Source: Deltaproteobacteria bacterium (lineage in GTDB: Bacteria > Myxococcota_A > Polyangia > Polyangiales > Ga0077539). Taken from it: a stretch of 64,000 nucleotides of DNA. The notes beneath the pieces were generated by a model that was not told the DNA's origin, ran no database searches, and worked only from the letters and a program-made list of their open reading frames with translations. The stretch covers positions 1-64,000 of the forward strand of contig JACRDB010000159.1 in the NCBI GenBank assembly GCA_016218725.1, in the 5' to 3' direction. The stretch's first letter is position 1; the number at the start of each line of letters is the position of its first letter. Made by a program: the position numbers and the translations under genes. Below are positions 48,002-57,016 of this stretch, piece by piece.

Positions 48002-49153
48002 CTAGACATCATTGATCCGCCAGAGGTACCAGCTCGCCACGGAGCGGTAGGGCCTCCAGCGGGACGCCCTCGCCACGAGCTCCTCGTCGGTAGGCAGGCG
48101 CCCGCGGAGGAAGGCTCTGCCGAAGCCCTTCTTCACGCCGTAGTCCTTGACGGGGAGCACGTCGGGCCTGCCGAGGCCGAAAAGCAGGTACATCTCCACG
48201 GTCCAGCGACCGACCCCGCGCACCGCCGTCAGGCGCTCGACGACCTCGTCGTCTTCGAGGTGCGCGAGGTGCTCGGCGTCTGGCAGCGAGCCCTCGTGGG
48301 CGCGGCGACCGAGGTCCTGGAGCGCGGCGGTCTTGGCTTGTGAGAGGCCCGCGGCGCGCAGGCGCTTCGGGTCCTCGGAGGCCAGGGCGCCGGGCGCGGG
48401 CGTCCCTCCGCCGAAGAGGTCTTTGACGCGCCCGAGGATCGTGGCCGCGGCCTTGCCCGTAAGCTGTTGGTACACCACCGCGCGCAAGAGGGACTCATAC
48501 GGGGTCACCGTTCGGTCCACGGTGAGCTTCAAGGGCCCCACGCGGTCCATCCAGCGCGCGAGCGAGGGGTCGGCCTCGCGCAGCCAGCCAAGGGCCTCCG
48601 CGGGGTCGTAGCCCGTGGAGAGCCCCTGGCGCGCGGCCAGGAAGCGCGCCTCGCGACCCAGGAGCCGGGCCTTGGCGTCGGCCCCTCCGTGCGCGGAGAA
48701 GCCATGGAGGGCGCGGCGAGCGCCCAGCACCCGGTGGCAGGGAACCACCAGGGGGAGGGGGTTGGTGGCCATCGCCTGGCCCACGGCCCGCGAGGCCCCC
48801 GGGGCGCCAACCCCCTCCGCGAGGCCCTGGTACGACACCGTGCTCCCGGCCCCGACACTCCGCGCGCGCGAGAAGACCCTGCGCTGGAAGGGCGTCCACC
48901 GGGAGTCATCCACGGGCACGCCGGAGAGGTCATCCCCGCCGTCCGCGAGGTGCGCCCGGAGGCTCTCCAACGCGCGACGGATGGGCTCCGGGGCGTCCTC
49001 CGGCGGGACCCTCGGACCTGCTCCCGCAAGGCGCTTCGCCGTCGCCTCCGGGGTCGCCTCCGGGAGCTGCACCCGGGTCAACCCCCTGGGGCTCCAGGCC
49101 ACCCCCAACGGTCCGAGGGCCGTCTCCAACAGCGTCCATCCGTGGTCGTTCAT
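48002..49153 (-). CDS. Fusion of methylated-DNA--protein-cysteine methyltransferase (Ogt-type) and AlkA-type HhH-GPD DNA glycosylase
   Basis: N-terminal half has ATNPLPLVVPCHRVLG (MGMT active site); C-terminal half has YESLLRAVVYQQLTGKAAATILGRV ... LTAVRGVGRWTVEMYLLFGLGRPDVLPVKDYGVKKGF (HhH-GPD). Confidence 0.93.
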   Translation of the reverse strand: MNDHGWTLLETALGPLGVAWSPRGLTRVQLPEATPEATAKRLAGAGPRVPPEDAPEPIRRALESLRAHLADGGDDLSGVPVDDSRWTPFQRRVFSRARSVGAGSTVSYQGLAEGVGAPGASRAVGQAMATNPLPLVVPCHRVLGARRALHGFSAHGGADAKARLLGREARFLAARQGLSTGYDPAEALGWLREADPSLARWMDRVGPLKLTVDRTVTPYESLLRAVVYQQLTGKAAATILGRVKDLFGGGTPAPGALASEDPKRLRAAGLSQAKTAALQDLGRRAHEGSLPDAEHLAHLEDDEVVERLTAVRGVGRWTVEMYLLFGLGRPDVLPVKDYGVKKGFGRAFLRGRLPTDEELVARASRWRPYRSVASWYLWRINDV

Positions 49154-49312
49154 GGCCCCGGGAGCCTACCGCAGACTCACGCCGGAGGAGGGACAGAGAA
49201 TGTCCATCAGACCCTGGCGCGGGAGCGTCGCGGGGTGCATCGATAAGTGCTCATGCATGCGTCAACACCTCGTGCTCGCCCCGTAGGAGGCTCCGTGATC
49301 CCAGCGAGGGCG

Positions 49313-49564
49313 ATGGCCTCGAACACCAACGCCAGGGCGCCACGGTCCACGGTGGTGGTGGCGCTCGGGGTCACGGTGGCGGGCGCGACCACCGTGGTCA
49401 CGCTCCGAGGGATCGAGACGGGCAGGGTGTATTTCTCCCGAGGGGCCCGCACCGAGGAGGGCCTCGTGCGCGCCACGCTGCGGGCGGAGCGTACGTGCGT
49501 CGAGCGGGGCTTCGTGCTTGTGAGCCCGCCCGCGGCGCAGGAGACAGACCCCGGAGAGACGTAG
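49313..49564 (+). CDS. Small hypothetical membrane-anchored protein
   Basis: Single hydrophobic segment; short ORF. Confidence 0.3.
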   Translation: MASNTNARAPRSTVVVALGVTVAGATTVVTLRGIETGRVYFSRGARTEEGLVRATLRAERTCVERGFVLVSPPAAQETDPGET

Positions 49565-49597
49565 TAGCGTCCCGCTCAAGAATCGAGACCCCTCGCC

Positions 49598-50803
49598 ATG
49601 AACTCCGCCCACCTCCCTCCCGGCACGGTCTTCGCCGGGTTTCGTGTCCTCCGCACGCTCGGCGAAGACCAGCTCGGCGTGGTCCACGCCGTGGAGCAGC
49701 TCGGCGCCGGGCAGGTCCGGGCCCTGCGGGTGATGCACCCGCACCTCGCCATGGACCCCAACGCCCGCGCTCATTTCGGCCAGGGCGTCCAACCGGGCAC
49801 CCGCTTCGAGCAGTTCACCATCGGCGGCGTTGGGGCCTCGGGGCAGGAGGGCACCGTGCCCTGGCTCGCCCTGGAGCTTCACGGCGCCGAGGGGCTGCTC
49901 TCGGCCGGGGCCTTTGGCGCACCAACACCCACTTCAAACCCTGGCATCGGCTCCACCGTGGCCATTTCCATGCCCCCCATGATGCCCTCCGGGGTGCCCC
50001 CCATGGGGGCGGGCGCTCCGCCTCCGTCGGGCTGGCTCGCGGGACCGCCGTCCAACCCCGGCGTGAGCCCCACGGCGTTCATGTCCGCCATGCCCTCCAA
50101 CCCCGGGGCCGGTCCGTATGGGCCGCCCATGGGCTATCCGCCCCAGCCCAGCGCACCGTCGTCGGGCAACGGGCTGATCCTCGTGGCCGCGGGTGTCGCC
50201 GTCTGCGCCGTGCTCATGGTCATCGGTGGCGCCGTGCTCATCCTCCGTCACAAGAACAACCGCGATGCCAACAACGAGAGCAACACCACGACACCCGCGC
50301 TGACGCCCGTACCTCCACCTTCATCACCCTACAATTACCCACCTCCACCCACGCCTCCCACCCTCGGGGGTGGGACGCCTCCGTCGTTTGCGCCGGTGCC
50401 GCAGACGCCTTCGCCGACGGCTCCGCCGTCGATGCCGCCGTCGCCGCCCGTGGTGCGCCCGTCACCGCCGCAGCCTGCGGGCTTTGCGTGCCTCGGGAGC
50501 TGGAGCGGCTCCATCACCGAGACCACCGGGGCCTATGGCTCCGTGGGGGTGGTGCTGACCTCCCTGGGGGGGCCCTCCTGCGGCGCCTGGACCGAGCGCT
50601 GGACCAACAGCGGGCACACCTGCCGGTACCGCTTCGCGGACTGTCGCCTCGTGGGATCGAGGCTCTCGGGCCGGGGGGTGGCCACGTCTCCGGGGTGCGT
50701 GCCCACGGTCAACGCGTCGGTGCTCTGCGTGGGTGACCGCGCGGTGTTCCGCGAGGTGGCCCCCAACGGCGTGGTGGACACGGCCTCGCTGCGTCGGCGG
50801 TAG
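49598..50803 (+). CDS. Membrane protein with kinase N-lobe-like cytoplasmic region, Pro-rich linkers, one TM helix and Cys-containing C-terminal domain
   Basis: PGTVFAGFRVLRTLGEDQLGVVHAVEQLGAGQVRALRVMHPHLAMDPNARAHF resembles a Hanks kinase N-lobe; TM LILVAAGVAVCAVLMVIGGAVLIL. Confidence 0.6.
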   Translation: MNSAHLPPGTVFAGFRVLRTLGEDQLGVVHAVEQLGAGQVRALRVMHPHLAMDPNARAHFGQGVQPGTRFEQFTIGGVGASGQEGTVPWLALELHGAEGLLSAGAFGAPTPTSNPGIGSTVAISMPPMMPSGVPPMGAGAPPPSGWLAGPPSNPGVSPTAFMSAMPSNPGAGPYGPPMGYPPQPSAPSSGNGLILVAAGVAVCAVLMVIGGAVLILRHKNNRDANNESNTTTPALTPVPPPSSPYNYPPPPTPPTLGGGTPPSFAPVPQTPSPTAPPSMPPSPPVVRPSPPQPAGFACLGSWSGSITETTGAYGSVGVVLTSLGGPSCGAWTERWTNSGHTCRYRFADCRLVGSRLSGRGVATSPGCVPTVNASVLCVGDRAVFREVAPNGVVDTASLRRR

Positions 50804-50832
50804 CGTCGCAGGGGTGTGGTAACCTCACCTTG

Positions 50833-51054
50833 ATGAGCCCCACGCGCGCCGCGCTTCACGCCCTCGTGGATCAGATCCCCGACAAGGACATCGGGCGCGC
50901 GATCGCGGCGCTCGCCCCATTCTCGGCCAACGACGCGCTAACACCCAGCGAAGAGGCGTCGCTTCGTCAGAGACTCCAGGACCTGGCTGAAGGGAGGGTG
51001 ATCCCAGCGTCGGTGGTCTTGGCGGAGCTGCGCGCCAAGCTCGCGGCGCGATGA
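50833..51054 (+). CDS. Antitoxin-like / addiction-module component-like small protein
   Basis: 73 aa, helical charged protein; stop overlaps the next start as ATGA, arrangement typical of type II TA modules. Confidence 0.45.
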   Translation: MSPTRAALHALVDQIPDKDIGRAIAALAPFSANDALTPSEEASLRQRLQDLAEGRVIPASVVLAELRAKLAAR

Positions 51055-51155
51055 AGCCGGTCCCTTGCGTCGTCACCCAGCACGCACGCGATGACCTCGA
51101 CGAGGCGCTCGGCTACGTCGCGTCGCGGGACTGCGGTCACCTACACGCGGGGTAG
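51051..51155 (+). pseudogene. Truncated RelE/ParE-like toxin N-terminus (MKPVPCVVTQHARDDLDEALGYVASRDCGHLHAG)
   Basis: V-x-T-x-x-A-x-x-DL-x-EA-x-x-Y-x-A pattern of ParE-like toxins, stops after 34 aa, 28 nt before the convergent gene. Confidence 0.5.
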
Positions 51156-51183
51156 CGTGCCGCCCACCCGGTCCTGTGTGCCC

Positions 51184-52722
51184 TCACCGCCCGGCGAGGA
51201 ACTCCGGCAGGAGCCTCGGGAGGTTCGCGCCCGGGGTGGGCCGTACGCAGGGCCGCAGCGTGAGGTCTCCGCTCCAGGTGCCCTGGGAGGTCGTGACCAG
51301 CGGCCAGCGCACGCCTCCGCGTTCGAAGACCTCCACGCTCACCCAGCCGCCGTCGCGCGCGCGGACGAGCGTGAGGGCCCCGCCAGCCAGCGCCAGGACG
51401 CTCCCGTCGGGGCTCCACGCGGCCGCGGAGACCACACCGCGCAGCGGCAGGCGCCCTCGGTCGGCCATGGTGCGCACATCTAGAAGCACCAGCTCCTGCG
51501 CGTTCCAGACCGCCAGGAGCGCCTCGCGGGTCCCGTGGAGCATGCCCACGGAGTTCAGGGGCTGCCCGCGCGAGGGCTCCGGCGGGCGGTACCAGCGCCG
51601 GTTGGGGACGCCCCCGACGGTCACGTCCCAGAGCTCCACGGAGCCGTCCGAGCGCCGCGCGGCCAGGAGCGTTCCGTCGGTGCTCCACTGCACGCTCGCG
51701 GGCGCAGAGTCCTCCGGGGCGGCCGCCGGAGAGCCCTGCGAGAGCTGCTGTAGCTGAGCGCCGGAGACCCCGTTCCAGAGCGCCAGCGCGCCGCGGGCGT
51801 CCAGCGTGGCCAGGCGCGCGCCGTCGGGCGAGAAGGCCAGGGAGGCGTGGCGGTCGCAGCTCCCGTCCCGGTCGGGCACCGCCCGCTGGAGCACCCTCCG
51901 GCGAGCGAGCGTGGGACCCGTGCGGAGCTCCACGCCGAGGTCGCCGGTCTCCAGCGCGAGGCGCTCGCCGTCAGGAGAGAACACCACTTGCGGAGGGTCG
52001 TTCCCCGCGCACCCGGCGGGGCGCAAGGTCCTCGGTGGGCCGTCGCGGCCGAGGCCAAAGAGCTCCACCGCGCCCACGGAGCGCGTGAGGACCAGCTCGT
52101 CCCTCCGGGGCCTCGGCACGAGGAGCACGCCCTGCTCGGCGGCGCCCTGCTCCGGGCTCACCGCGTGGGCCCAGCGCTCGACGCCGGTGGCCGCGTCAAA
52201 GACCTGGAACTCCCCGTGGAAGCCCGGCACCAGGAAGCGCGTCCCGTCGGGCGACAGCACCGGGTCCTGCACCGTGTCCGACGCGAAGGTCGGCCCCTGG
52301 CGCAAGGTCCCGCCTCGGGCGTCCCAGAAGCCCAGGTGACCTTCGCCCGCCGTGACGTTGTCCACGATCGCCAGCAGCGTCGCCCCGTCGCGGCTGTAGG
52401 CCAGCGCGCGGGTGTTGCCCTGGTGCGGGAGCGAGCGCGCCAGGGTGCCGCCCAGCGCGTCCCACACGTCCACCGCGAGGGAGCGCGCGTAGCCCACGGC
52501 CAGTCGACCGCCGTCCGGGCTCCACGCCAGGACCTGCGCCGCCAGCGGCTCCTGGGGGCAGGCTCCGCCGGGCGGAGCGTCCGTGGGAGGGGCCGCGTCG
52601 GTGCCCGCCTCCGCGTCCGGGACGACCACGGGCTCCGTGGACGCTTCAGGCACCTCGACGCTCCGTCGCGCGCGGCAGGCGAGCACCCCGAGAACCACGA
52701 GCACCCACGCCCCAGGTCGCAT
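51184..52722 (-). CDS. WD40-repeat-like beta-propeller lipoprotein
   Basis: Repeated LAWSPDGGRLAVG / VVFSPDGERLALE / LAFSPDGARLATLD blades; lipobox VLACRA. Confidence 0.85.
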   Translation of the reverse strand: MRPGAWVLVVLGVLACRARRSVEVPEASTEPVVVPDAEAGTDAAPPTDAPPGGACPQEPLAAQVLAWSPDGGRLAVGYARSLAVDVWDALGGTLARSLPHQGNTRALAYSRDGATLLAIVDNVTAGEGHLGFWDARGGTLRQGPTFASDTVQDPVLSPDGTRFLVPGFHGEFQVFDAATGVERWAHAVSPEQGAAEQGVLLVPRPRRDELVLTRSVGAVELFGLGRDGPPRTLRPAGCAGNDPPQVVFSPDGERLALETGDLGVELRTGPTLARRRVLQRAVPDRDGSCDRHASLAFSPDGARLATLDARGALALWNGVSGAQLQQLSQGSPAAAPEDSAPASVQWSTDGTLLAARRSDGSVELWDVTVGGVPNRRWYRPPEPSRGQPLNSVGMLHGTREALLAVWNAQELVLLDVRTMADRGRLPLRGVVSAAAWSPDGSVLALAGGALTLVRARDGGWVSVEVFERGGVRWPLVTTSQGTWSGDLTLRPCVRPTPGANLPRLLPEFLAGR

Positions 52723-52754
52723 CCCCGGAGGATCGCACCGACGCGGGCGCGGCG

Positions 52755-55067
52755 CTACACCACGATGTCCCCGCCCTCGCCGACCCGGAGGGTGGTCTCC
52801 CGCAGCGCCGGGTCCCGGGCCAGGAGGGCCGCCAGCGGGGACATCACCCGCTCCTCGATCACCCTCCGGAGGGGGCGGGCGCCGCGCGTGGGGTGGAAGC
52901 CCTCGTGGGCGAGGCGCGCCCGGGCCCCGGTGTCCACGTCGAGCCGCAGGCTCCTGCGCACCAGGCCCGTGCGCCCGGCGGCCTTCTCCAGCTCCAGGTC
53001 CACGATCTTCAGGACATCCTCCGGGGTCAGCCTCCGGAAGGCGATCACGTGGTCAATACGGTTGAAGAACTCCGGGCGGAAATGCGCGCGAACGGCGCGC
53101 AGGCCGTCGTCCCCGCGCGCCTCGGAGAAGCCCACCGGGGAGAGCTCCGTCACCCCGAGGTTCGAGGTCATCACCACCACGCTCATCCGGAAATCCACCG
53201 TACCGCCGAAGGCGTCCGTGAGCCTGCCCTCGCCGAGCACCCCGAGGAGGAGGTCAAAGACCTCCGGGTGGGCCTTCTCGATCTCGTCGAGGAGCACCAG
53301 GGACAGGGGCTGCTCACGCACCCTCTGGGCCAGGCTCTGCACCCCGGCGCCAGTGTCCAGGAGGCGCTGGGCGCTGCCAGGGAACATGTACTCGCTCATG
53401 TCCAGGCGCACCATCCGGGCCTCGTCGCTGAACATGAAGCGCGCCAGGGCCCGGGCGAGCTCGGTCTTTCCCACCCCCGTCGGGCCCACGAAGAGCAGCG
53501 TCCCCAGGGGCCTCTCGGGGTCGTTCATCCCGGCCTTGAAGCGCGCCAGGACCCTGGCCGCCACCGCGCAGGCCTCGTCCTGTCCCACCACCGAGCGCCG
53601 CAGCACGGCGGAGAAGCCCTGGGCGCCGGGGCCCTCGGGCAGGGGCTGGTCCCCCGCCAGGAGCTCCGCCGGGAGCCCCGTGCTCCGGGCGTAGAGCAGC
53701 GAGACGTCCTTGGGGTACAGCGTCCTGCCGCCCGCGCCCTGAGCCCCCGGGGCGGCGCCCGATTGCATCCAGTCCACAAACCGAAAGGCCTTGCCAGGGA
53801 ACGCCGCGTCGCGCTGGAAGGTCTCCAGGTGGTGCAGGAGCCTCCGCAGGGCCGCCGGGTGGAGCGTCACCCCGGGCGCCCGGCGCGCGAGATACAGATG
53901 CACCAGCGGCGCCAGCGTGGCCCTGGGGGGCTCCGCCACCCGCAGGACCTGGAAGCCCTCCACCAGCGACGGGAAGCGCCGGCGGCAGCGCTCATACTCG
54001 GGCTCCGTGCACTCCGCGATCACGCTGAGCTCGCCGGTACGAAGCGGCGGCAGCAGGAGCTCCCCCAGGGAGCCCCCGTCGGGCTGCGGCTGAAGGAGCG
54101 GCACCAGGCGGTCCACGTAGAGGAAATCGTCCTCGTGGGTGAGCTCCCGCACCACCGCGAGGCACCGCTCCTGCCACATGCCCAGGTACACCATCCCCGC
54201 GATGAGCCGCGTGGCGCTCGTGGACCACAGCCTCGGGACGTGCTGCTCCGTCGCCTTCGCCGCGCGCTTCAGGTGCAGGAGGGTGCGGGCCAGACGCCGC
54301 ACCCAGGTGCTCTTGCCCACGCCCGGAGGGCCCACCAGGAGGAGCGACGGCGGCGGTGAGCGCCGGGCCAGGGCCTCCAGGTCCGGGTCCTGCTCGGCGC
54401 CCACCACGGGGGCGAGGCGCCCTCGGGCGGCGCGCTCGACCAGGTCGTCGGCGATGGAGCGCACGGTGGCCAGGGCGTCTTCTTCGGCCACGGCGTCGTT
54501 GCCCGCGCGGGCGTGGAGGAGCCTCGGGGACCAGGCCCGCACGTACTCCTCGCCGTCCCGACGGAAATCAAAGAGCGAGCGGGCGTTCTCCCCGAGGAGG
54601 GCGCCGGAGACCACCCGGCGAAGGACCTCCGGCGCCAGGGCCAGCTCCTCCAGCACGAACCACCACCCGAAGCGCGGGAGCATCACCCGGTAGCCCCCGG
54701 CCTTGACCTGGCTCCAGGCGTAGGTGAGCCGCAGGGGGATGTCCCGGGCGCCGATCACCAGGCGCTTCTTGACCGCCGTCTGCGGGTGCACGGAGACGTT
54801 CACCTCCCGGGTCTGGAAGTCCTCGTCCCAGAGGTAGCGGTCGATCTTGTCCTTGCCGCTGGCTTCCAGCTCCAGGAGCAGCACCTCGAGCTGCGCCAGC
54901 ACGTCGTCCTCGGAGTCCCCGATGGCCGCGGGCGGGGGGAGGTCAAAGCACCAGTCCCAGGTGCGCATGAGGATCCCCGTCCGACGCCCTCCGGCGTGGA
55001 TCACGAAGTAAACCCTCAGCGACTTCTTCTGCGCCACGGCCCGCAGGTGTAGCAGCCTTCTCCCCAC
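52755..55067 (-). CDS. Clp-family double AAA+ ATPase with atypical N-terminal domain
   Basis: D1 Walker A LLVGPPGVGKST; D2 LFVGPTGVGKTELARALA, LVLLDEIEKAHPEVFDLLLGVLGEGRLTDAFGGTVDF, FRPEFFNRIDHVIAFRRL, GARPLRRVIEERV. Confidence 0.9.
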   Translation of the reverse strand: MGRRLLHLRAVAQKKSLRVYFVIHAGGRRTGILMRTWDWCFDLPPPAAIGDSEDDVLAQLEVLLLELEASGKDKIDRYLWDEDFQTREVNVSVHPQTAVKKRLVIGARDIPLRLTYAWSQVKAGGYRVMLPRFGWWFVLEELALAPEVLRRVVSGALLGENARSLFDFRRDGEEYVRAWSPRLLHARAGNDAVAEEDALATVRSIADDLVERAARGRLAPVVGAEQDPDLEALARRSPPPSLLLVGPPGVGKSTWVRRLARTLLHLKRAAKATEQHVPRLWSTSATRLIAGMVYLGMWQERCLAVVRELTHEDDFLYVDRLVPLLQPQPDGGSLGELLLPPLRTGELSVIAECTEPEYERCRRRFPSLVEGFQVLRVAEPPRATLAPLVHLYLARRAPGVTLHPAALRRLLHHLETFQRDAAFPGKAFRFVDWMQSGAAPGAQGAGGRTLYPKDVSLLYARSTGLPAELLAGDQPLPEGPGAQGFSAVLRRSVVGQDEACAVAARVLARFKAGMNDPERPLGTLLFVGPTGVGKTELARALARFMFSDEARMVRLDMSEYMFPGSAQRLLDTGAGVQSLAQRVREQPLSLVLLDEIEKAHPEVFDLLLGVLGEGRLTDAFGGTVDFRMSVVVMTSNLGVTELSPVGFSEARGDDGLRAVRAHFRPEFFNRIDHVIAFRRLTPEDVLKIVDLELEKAAGRTGLVRRSLRLDVDTGARARLAHEGFHPTRGARPLRRVIEERVMSPLAALLARDPALRETTLRVGEGGDIVV

Positions 55068-55088
55068 CGCGCAGCGCCAATCCGCGAG

Positions 55089-55103
55089 TGACAGGATATG
55101 TCA
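55089..55103. promoter_or_regulatory. Palindrome TGACA-N5-TGTCA in the divergent Clp-like / macrodomain intergenic region
   Basis: TGACAGGATATGTCA, perfect 5-bp arms in locally AT-richer sequence. Confidence 0.35.
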
Positions 55104-55192
55104 ATGGCCCCCTTGCGGCGCGGGCGGGGAGGAGGCACCTCTTGTCCCTGTTCGGCGCGGACACCGGGTCGGACAGAAGGAGCGTTGGTGCC

Positions 55193-55855
55193 ATGGACTT
55201 CTCACTCACACTGGTGGACCTGAACCCGAGGATGGTGGCGGCGTGGCGGGGCGTCTTCGCGGAGGCCGAGGGGGTGAGGGTGCTCCAGGGCTCGCTCCTG
55301 GCGGTGCCTGGGGACGCCTGGGTGAACCCCACCAACGCCCGCTGCGCGATGGACGGCGGCCTGGACCTGGCCATCAAGAACCACCTCGGGGCGCCGATCC
55401 AGGCGAGGGTGCGCCGCGCGGTGCGCACGCTCTTCGGGGAGGCGCTGCCGGTGGGGCGCGCGGTCTGCGTGGAGACGGGGCGCGAGCGGCCCCGGTACCT
55501 GGTGTCCACGCCCACCATGCACGGCCCGTCGGAGAACGTGAGCGCGACGCTCAACGTGGCGCTGGCATGCGCCGCGGCGTTCCAGGCGGTGCGCATGCTC
55601 AACGAGGCGCGCCCGGGCGCGGTGCGCAGCGTGGTGATGCCGGGCCTCGGGGCGGGCACCGGCCGGGTGCCCCCGGAGGTGTGCGCGGACCTCATGTGGA
55701 CCGCGTGGGACCTGTTCTCCAGGGAGCACTTCGAGGACTTTGACCACGTCCGGGAGGCGCTGGAGGCGGAGCTGGGCGCGAACGATGCCCGGCCCGTCTA
55801 CGCAGGTCCGAGGCGGGTGGTGCCGGAGGACCTCCGGCACCGCGAGGTGGTGTGA
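55193..55855 (+). CDS. Macrodomain (ADP-ribose-binding-like) protein
   Basis: QGSLLAVPGDAWVNPTNARCAMDGGLDLAIKNHLG ... VVMPGLGAGTGRVPPEVCA. Confidence 0.88.
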   Translation: MDFSLTLVDLNPRMVAAWRGVFAEAEGVRVLQGSLLAVPGDAWVNPTNARCAMDGGLDLAIKNHLGAPIQARVRRAVRTLFGEALPVGRAVCVETGRERPRYLVSTPTMHGPSENVSATLNVALACAAAFQAVRMLNEARPGAVRSVVMPGLGAGTGRVPPEVCADLMWTAWDLFSREHFEDFDHVREALEAELGANDARPVYAGPRRVVPEDLRHREVV

Positions 55856-55862
55856 AGTACCG

Positions 55863-56999
55863 CTACGGGTGCGCCCCGGGGGGGGGCGCGCCGCCCGCGC
55901 CGTTGCGCTGCATCTGCTCCATCGCGCGACGGATCTGCTCCATGGCGTCCGGCGAGAGCCCCTGGGCGCCACCGGGACCGCCCGGACCACCCGGCGGGGG
56001 CGTCGGCGGAGGCGTGGGGGCCGCCGCGGCCGCGTCGCTTGTGCCCGCGTCGGTCACCGGCGGGGCCTGAAAATTCGAGAGCTGCGGGTTCAGCGAGTCG
56101 GCCATGGTGCGGCCGATGATGTAGACGATGTCGCTGCCGTCACGCCGGACGTGGGACTCGTTCTCACCCGCGGGGCCGCCCAGCTTCAGGGTGATGGTGC
56201 CGCCGCCGTCCCCGTCGGTGGTGATGGCCACCGAGGGCGACGTGTCCGTGAGGCCCGTCTGGGCGCTCGCCTCGGCGAAGTCCGACGCCCGGAGGTTCAG
56301 CACCGAGTCCACCAGGCTCCCGACCCGGGCGGTGTCCAGGTTGGGGACCGTGGTGCCCGCCGCGGCGCTCCAGCTCTCGCCGTTGCGCTCGAAGCGGAAG
56401 GTGCCGTGGCTGTTCCTCCACTCCACGGAGCGCACCCGCGCCCGCTCCAGGTGCGTGATGTCCCGGTCCCGCCAGTCGCGCGGGGCGCGGTTCACCATGA
56501 AGTGAATGGACTGGTCCGCCCGCCAGACCTCCGGCCGGTTGGGCACCCGCACCGCCGTGCCGTTGTCCACGCTGGCGCCCACGTACAGGTCCATGAGCGA
56601 CGAGCCGCCGTTCTTGAGCGTGACGCGCACCGCGTGGGCGTCGTCGATCTCGAAGTCCGTGTAGCTCGCCGCCCGCCGCGCCGCCACCGAGGTGACGTGC
56701 ATGCGCGACAGGTTGTCCAGGAGCTCCTGCACCGCGTTGGGCTCCGTGGGGCCGCTCCCCGGCGCGGTCATGCGCCACGCCCCGTCGCGCTTCTCGAACT
56801 CCATGGTGGTGGCCTGCGTCCCCGTGGTGCCGGGGCGCACCACCGTGACGTGGTCCACCCGGTCCTTGTCGAGCCGCTGCCACGGGTCCCGGACCTCCTC
56901 CGCGGAGTCCGTCGCCGCGCGGGGCTTGTAGGCCACCGCCGTCGCGGCGCCCAGCACCACCAGGGTGCCGAGCGCGATCATGATTCCCTTCTGGTTCAT
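55863..56999 (-). CDS. DUF4340-type protein associated with Gld-like ABC transporter
   Basis: MNQKGIMIALGTLVVLGAATAVAY, repeated DUF4340-like strand pattern; adjacent to the Gld-like genes. Confidence 0.75.
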   Translation of the reverse strand: MNQKGIMIALGTLVVLGAATAVAYKPRAATDSAEEVRDPWQRLDKDRVDHVTVVRPGTTGTQATTMEFEKRDGAWRMTAPGSGPTEPNAVQELLDNLSRMHVTSVAARRAASYTDFEIDDAHAVRVTLKNGGSSLMDLYVGASVDNGTAVRVPNRPEVWRADQSIHFMVNRAPRDWRDRDITHLERARVRSVEWRNSHGTFRFERNGESWSAAAGTTVPNLDTARVGSLVDSVLNLRASDFAEASAQTGLTDTSPSVAITTDGDGGGTITLKLGGPAGENESHVRRDGSDIVYIIGRTMADSLNPQLSNFQAPPVTDAGTSDAAAAAPTPPPTPPPGGPGGPGGAQGLSPDAMEQIRRAMEQMQRNGAGGAPPPGAHP

Positions 57000-57016
57000 C
57001 GCGTGCGTCCGTTGCT

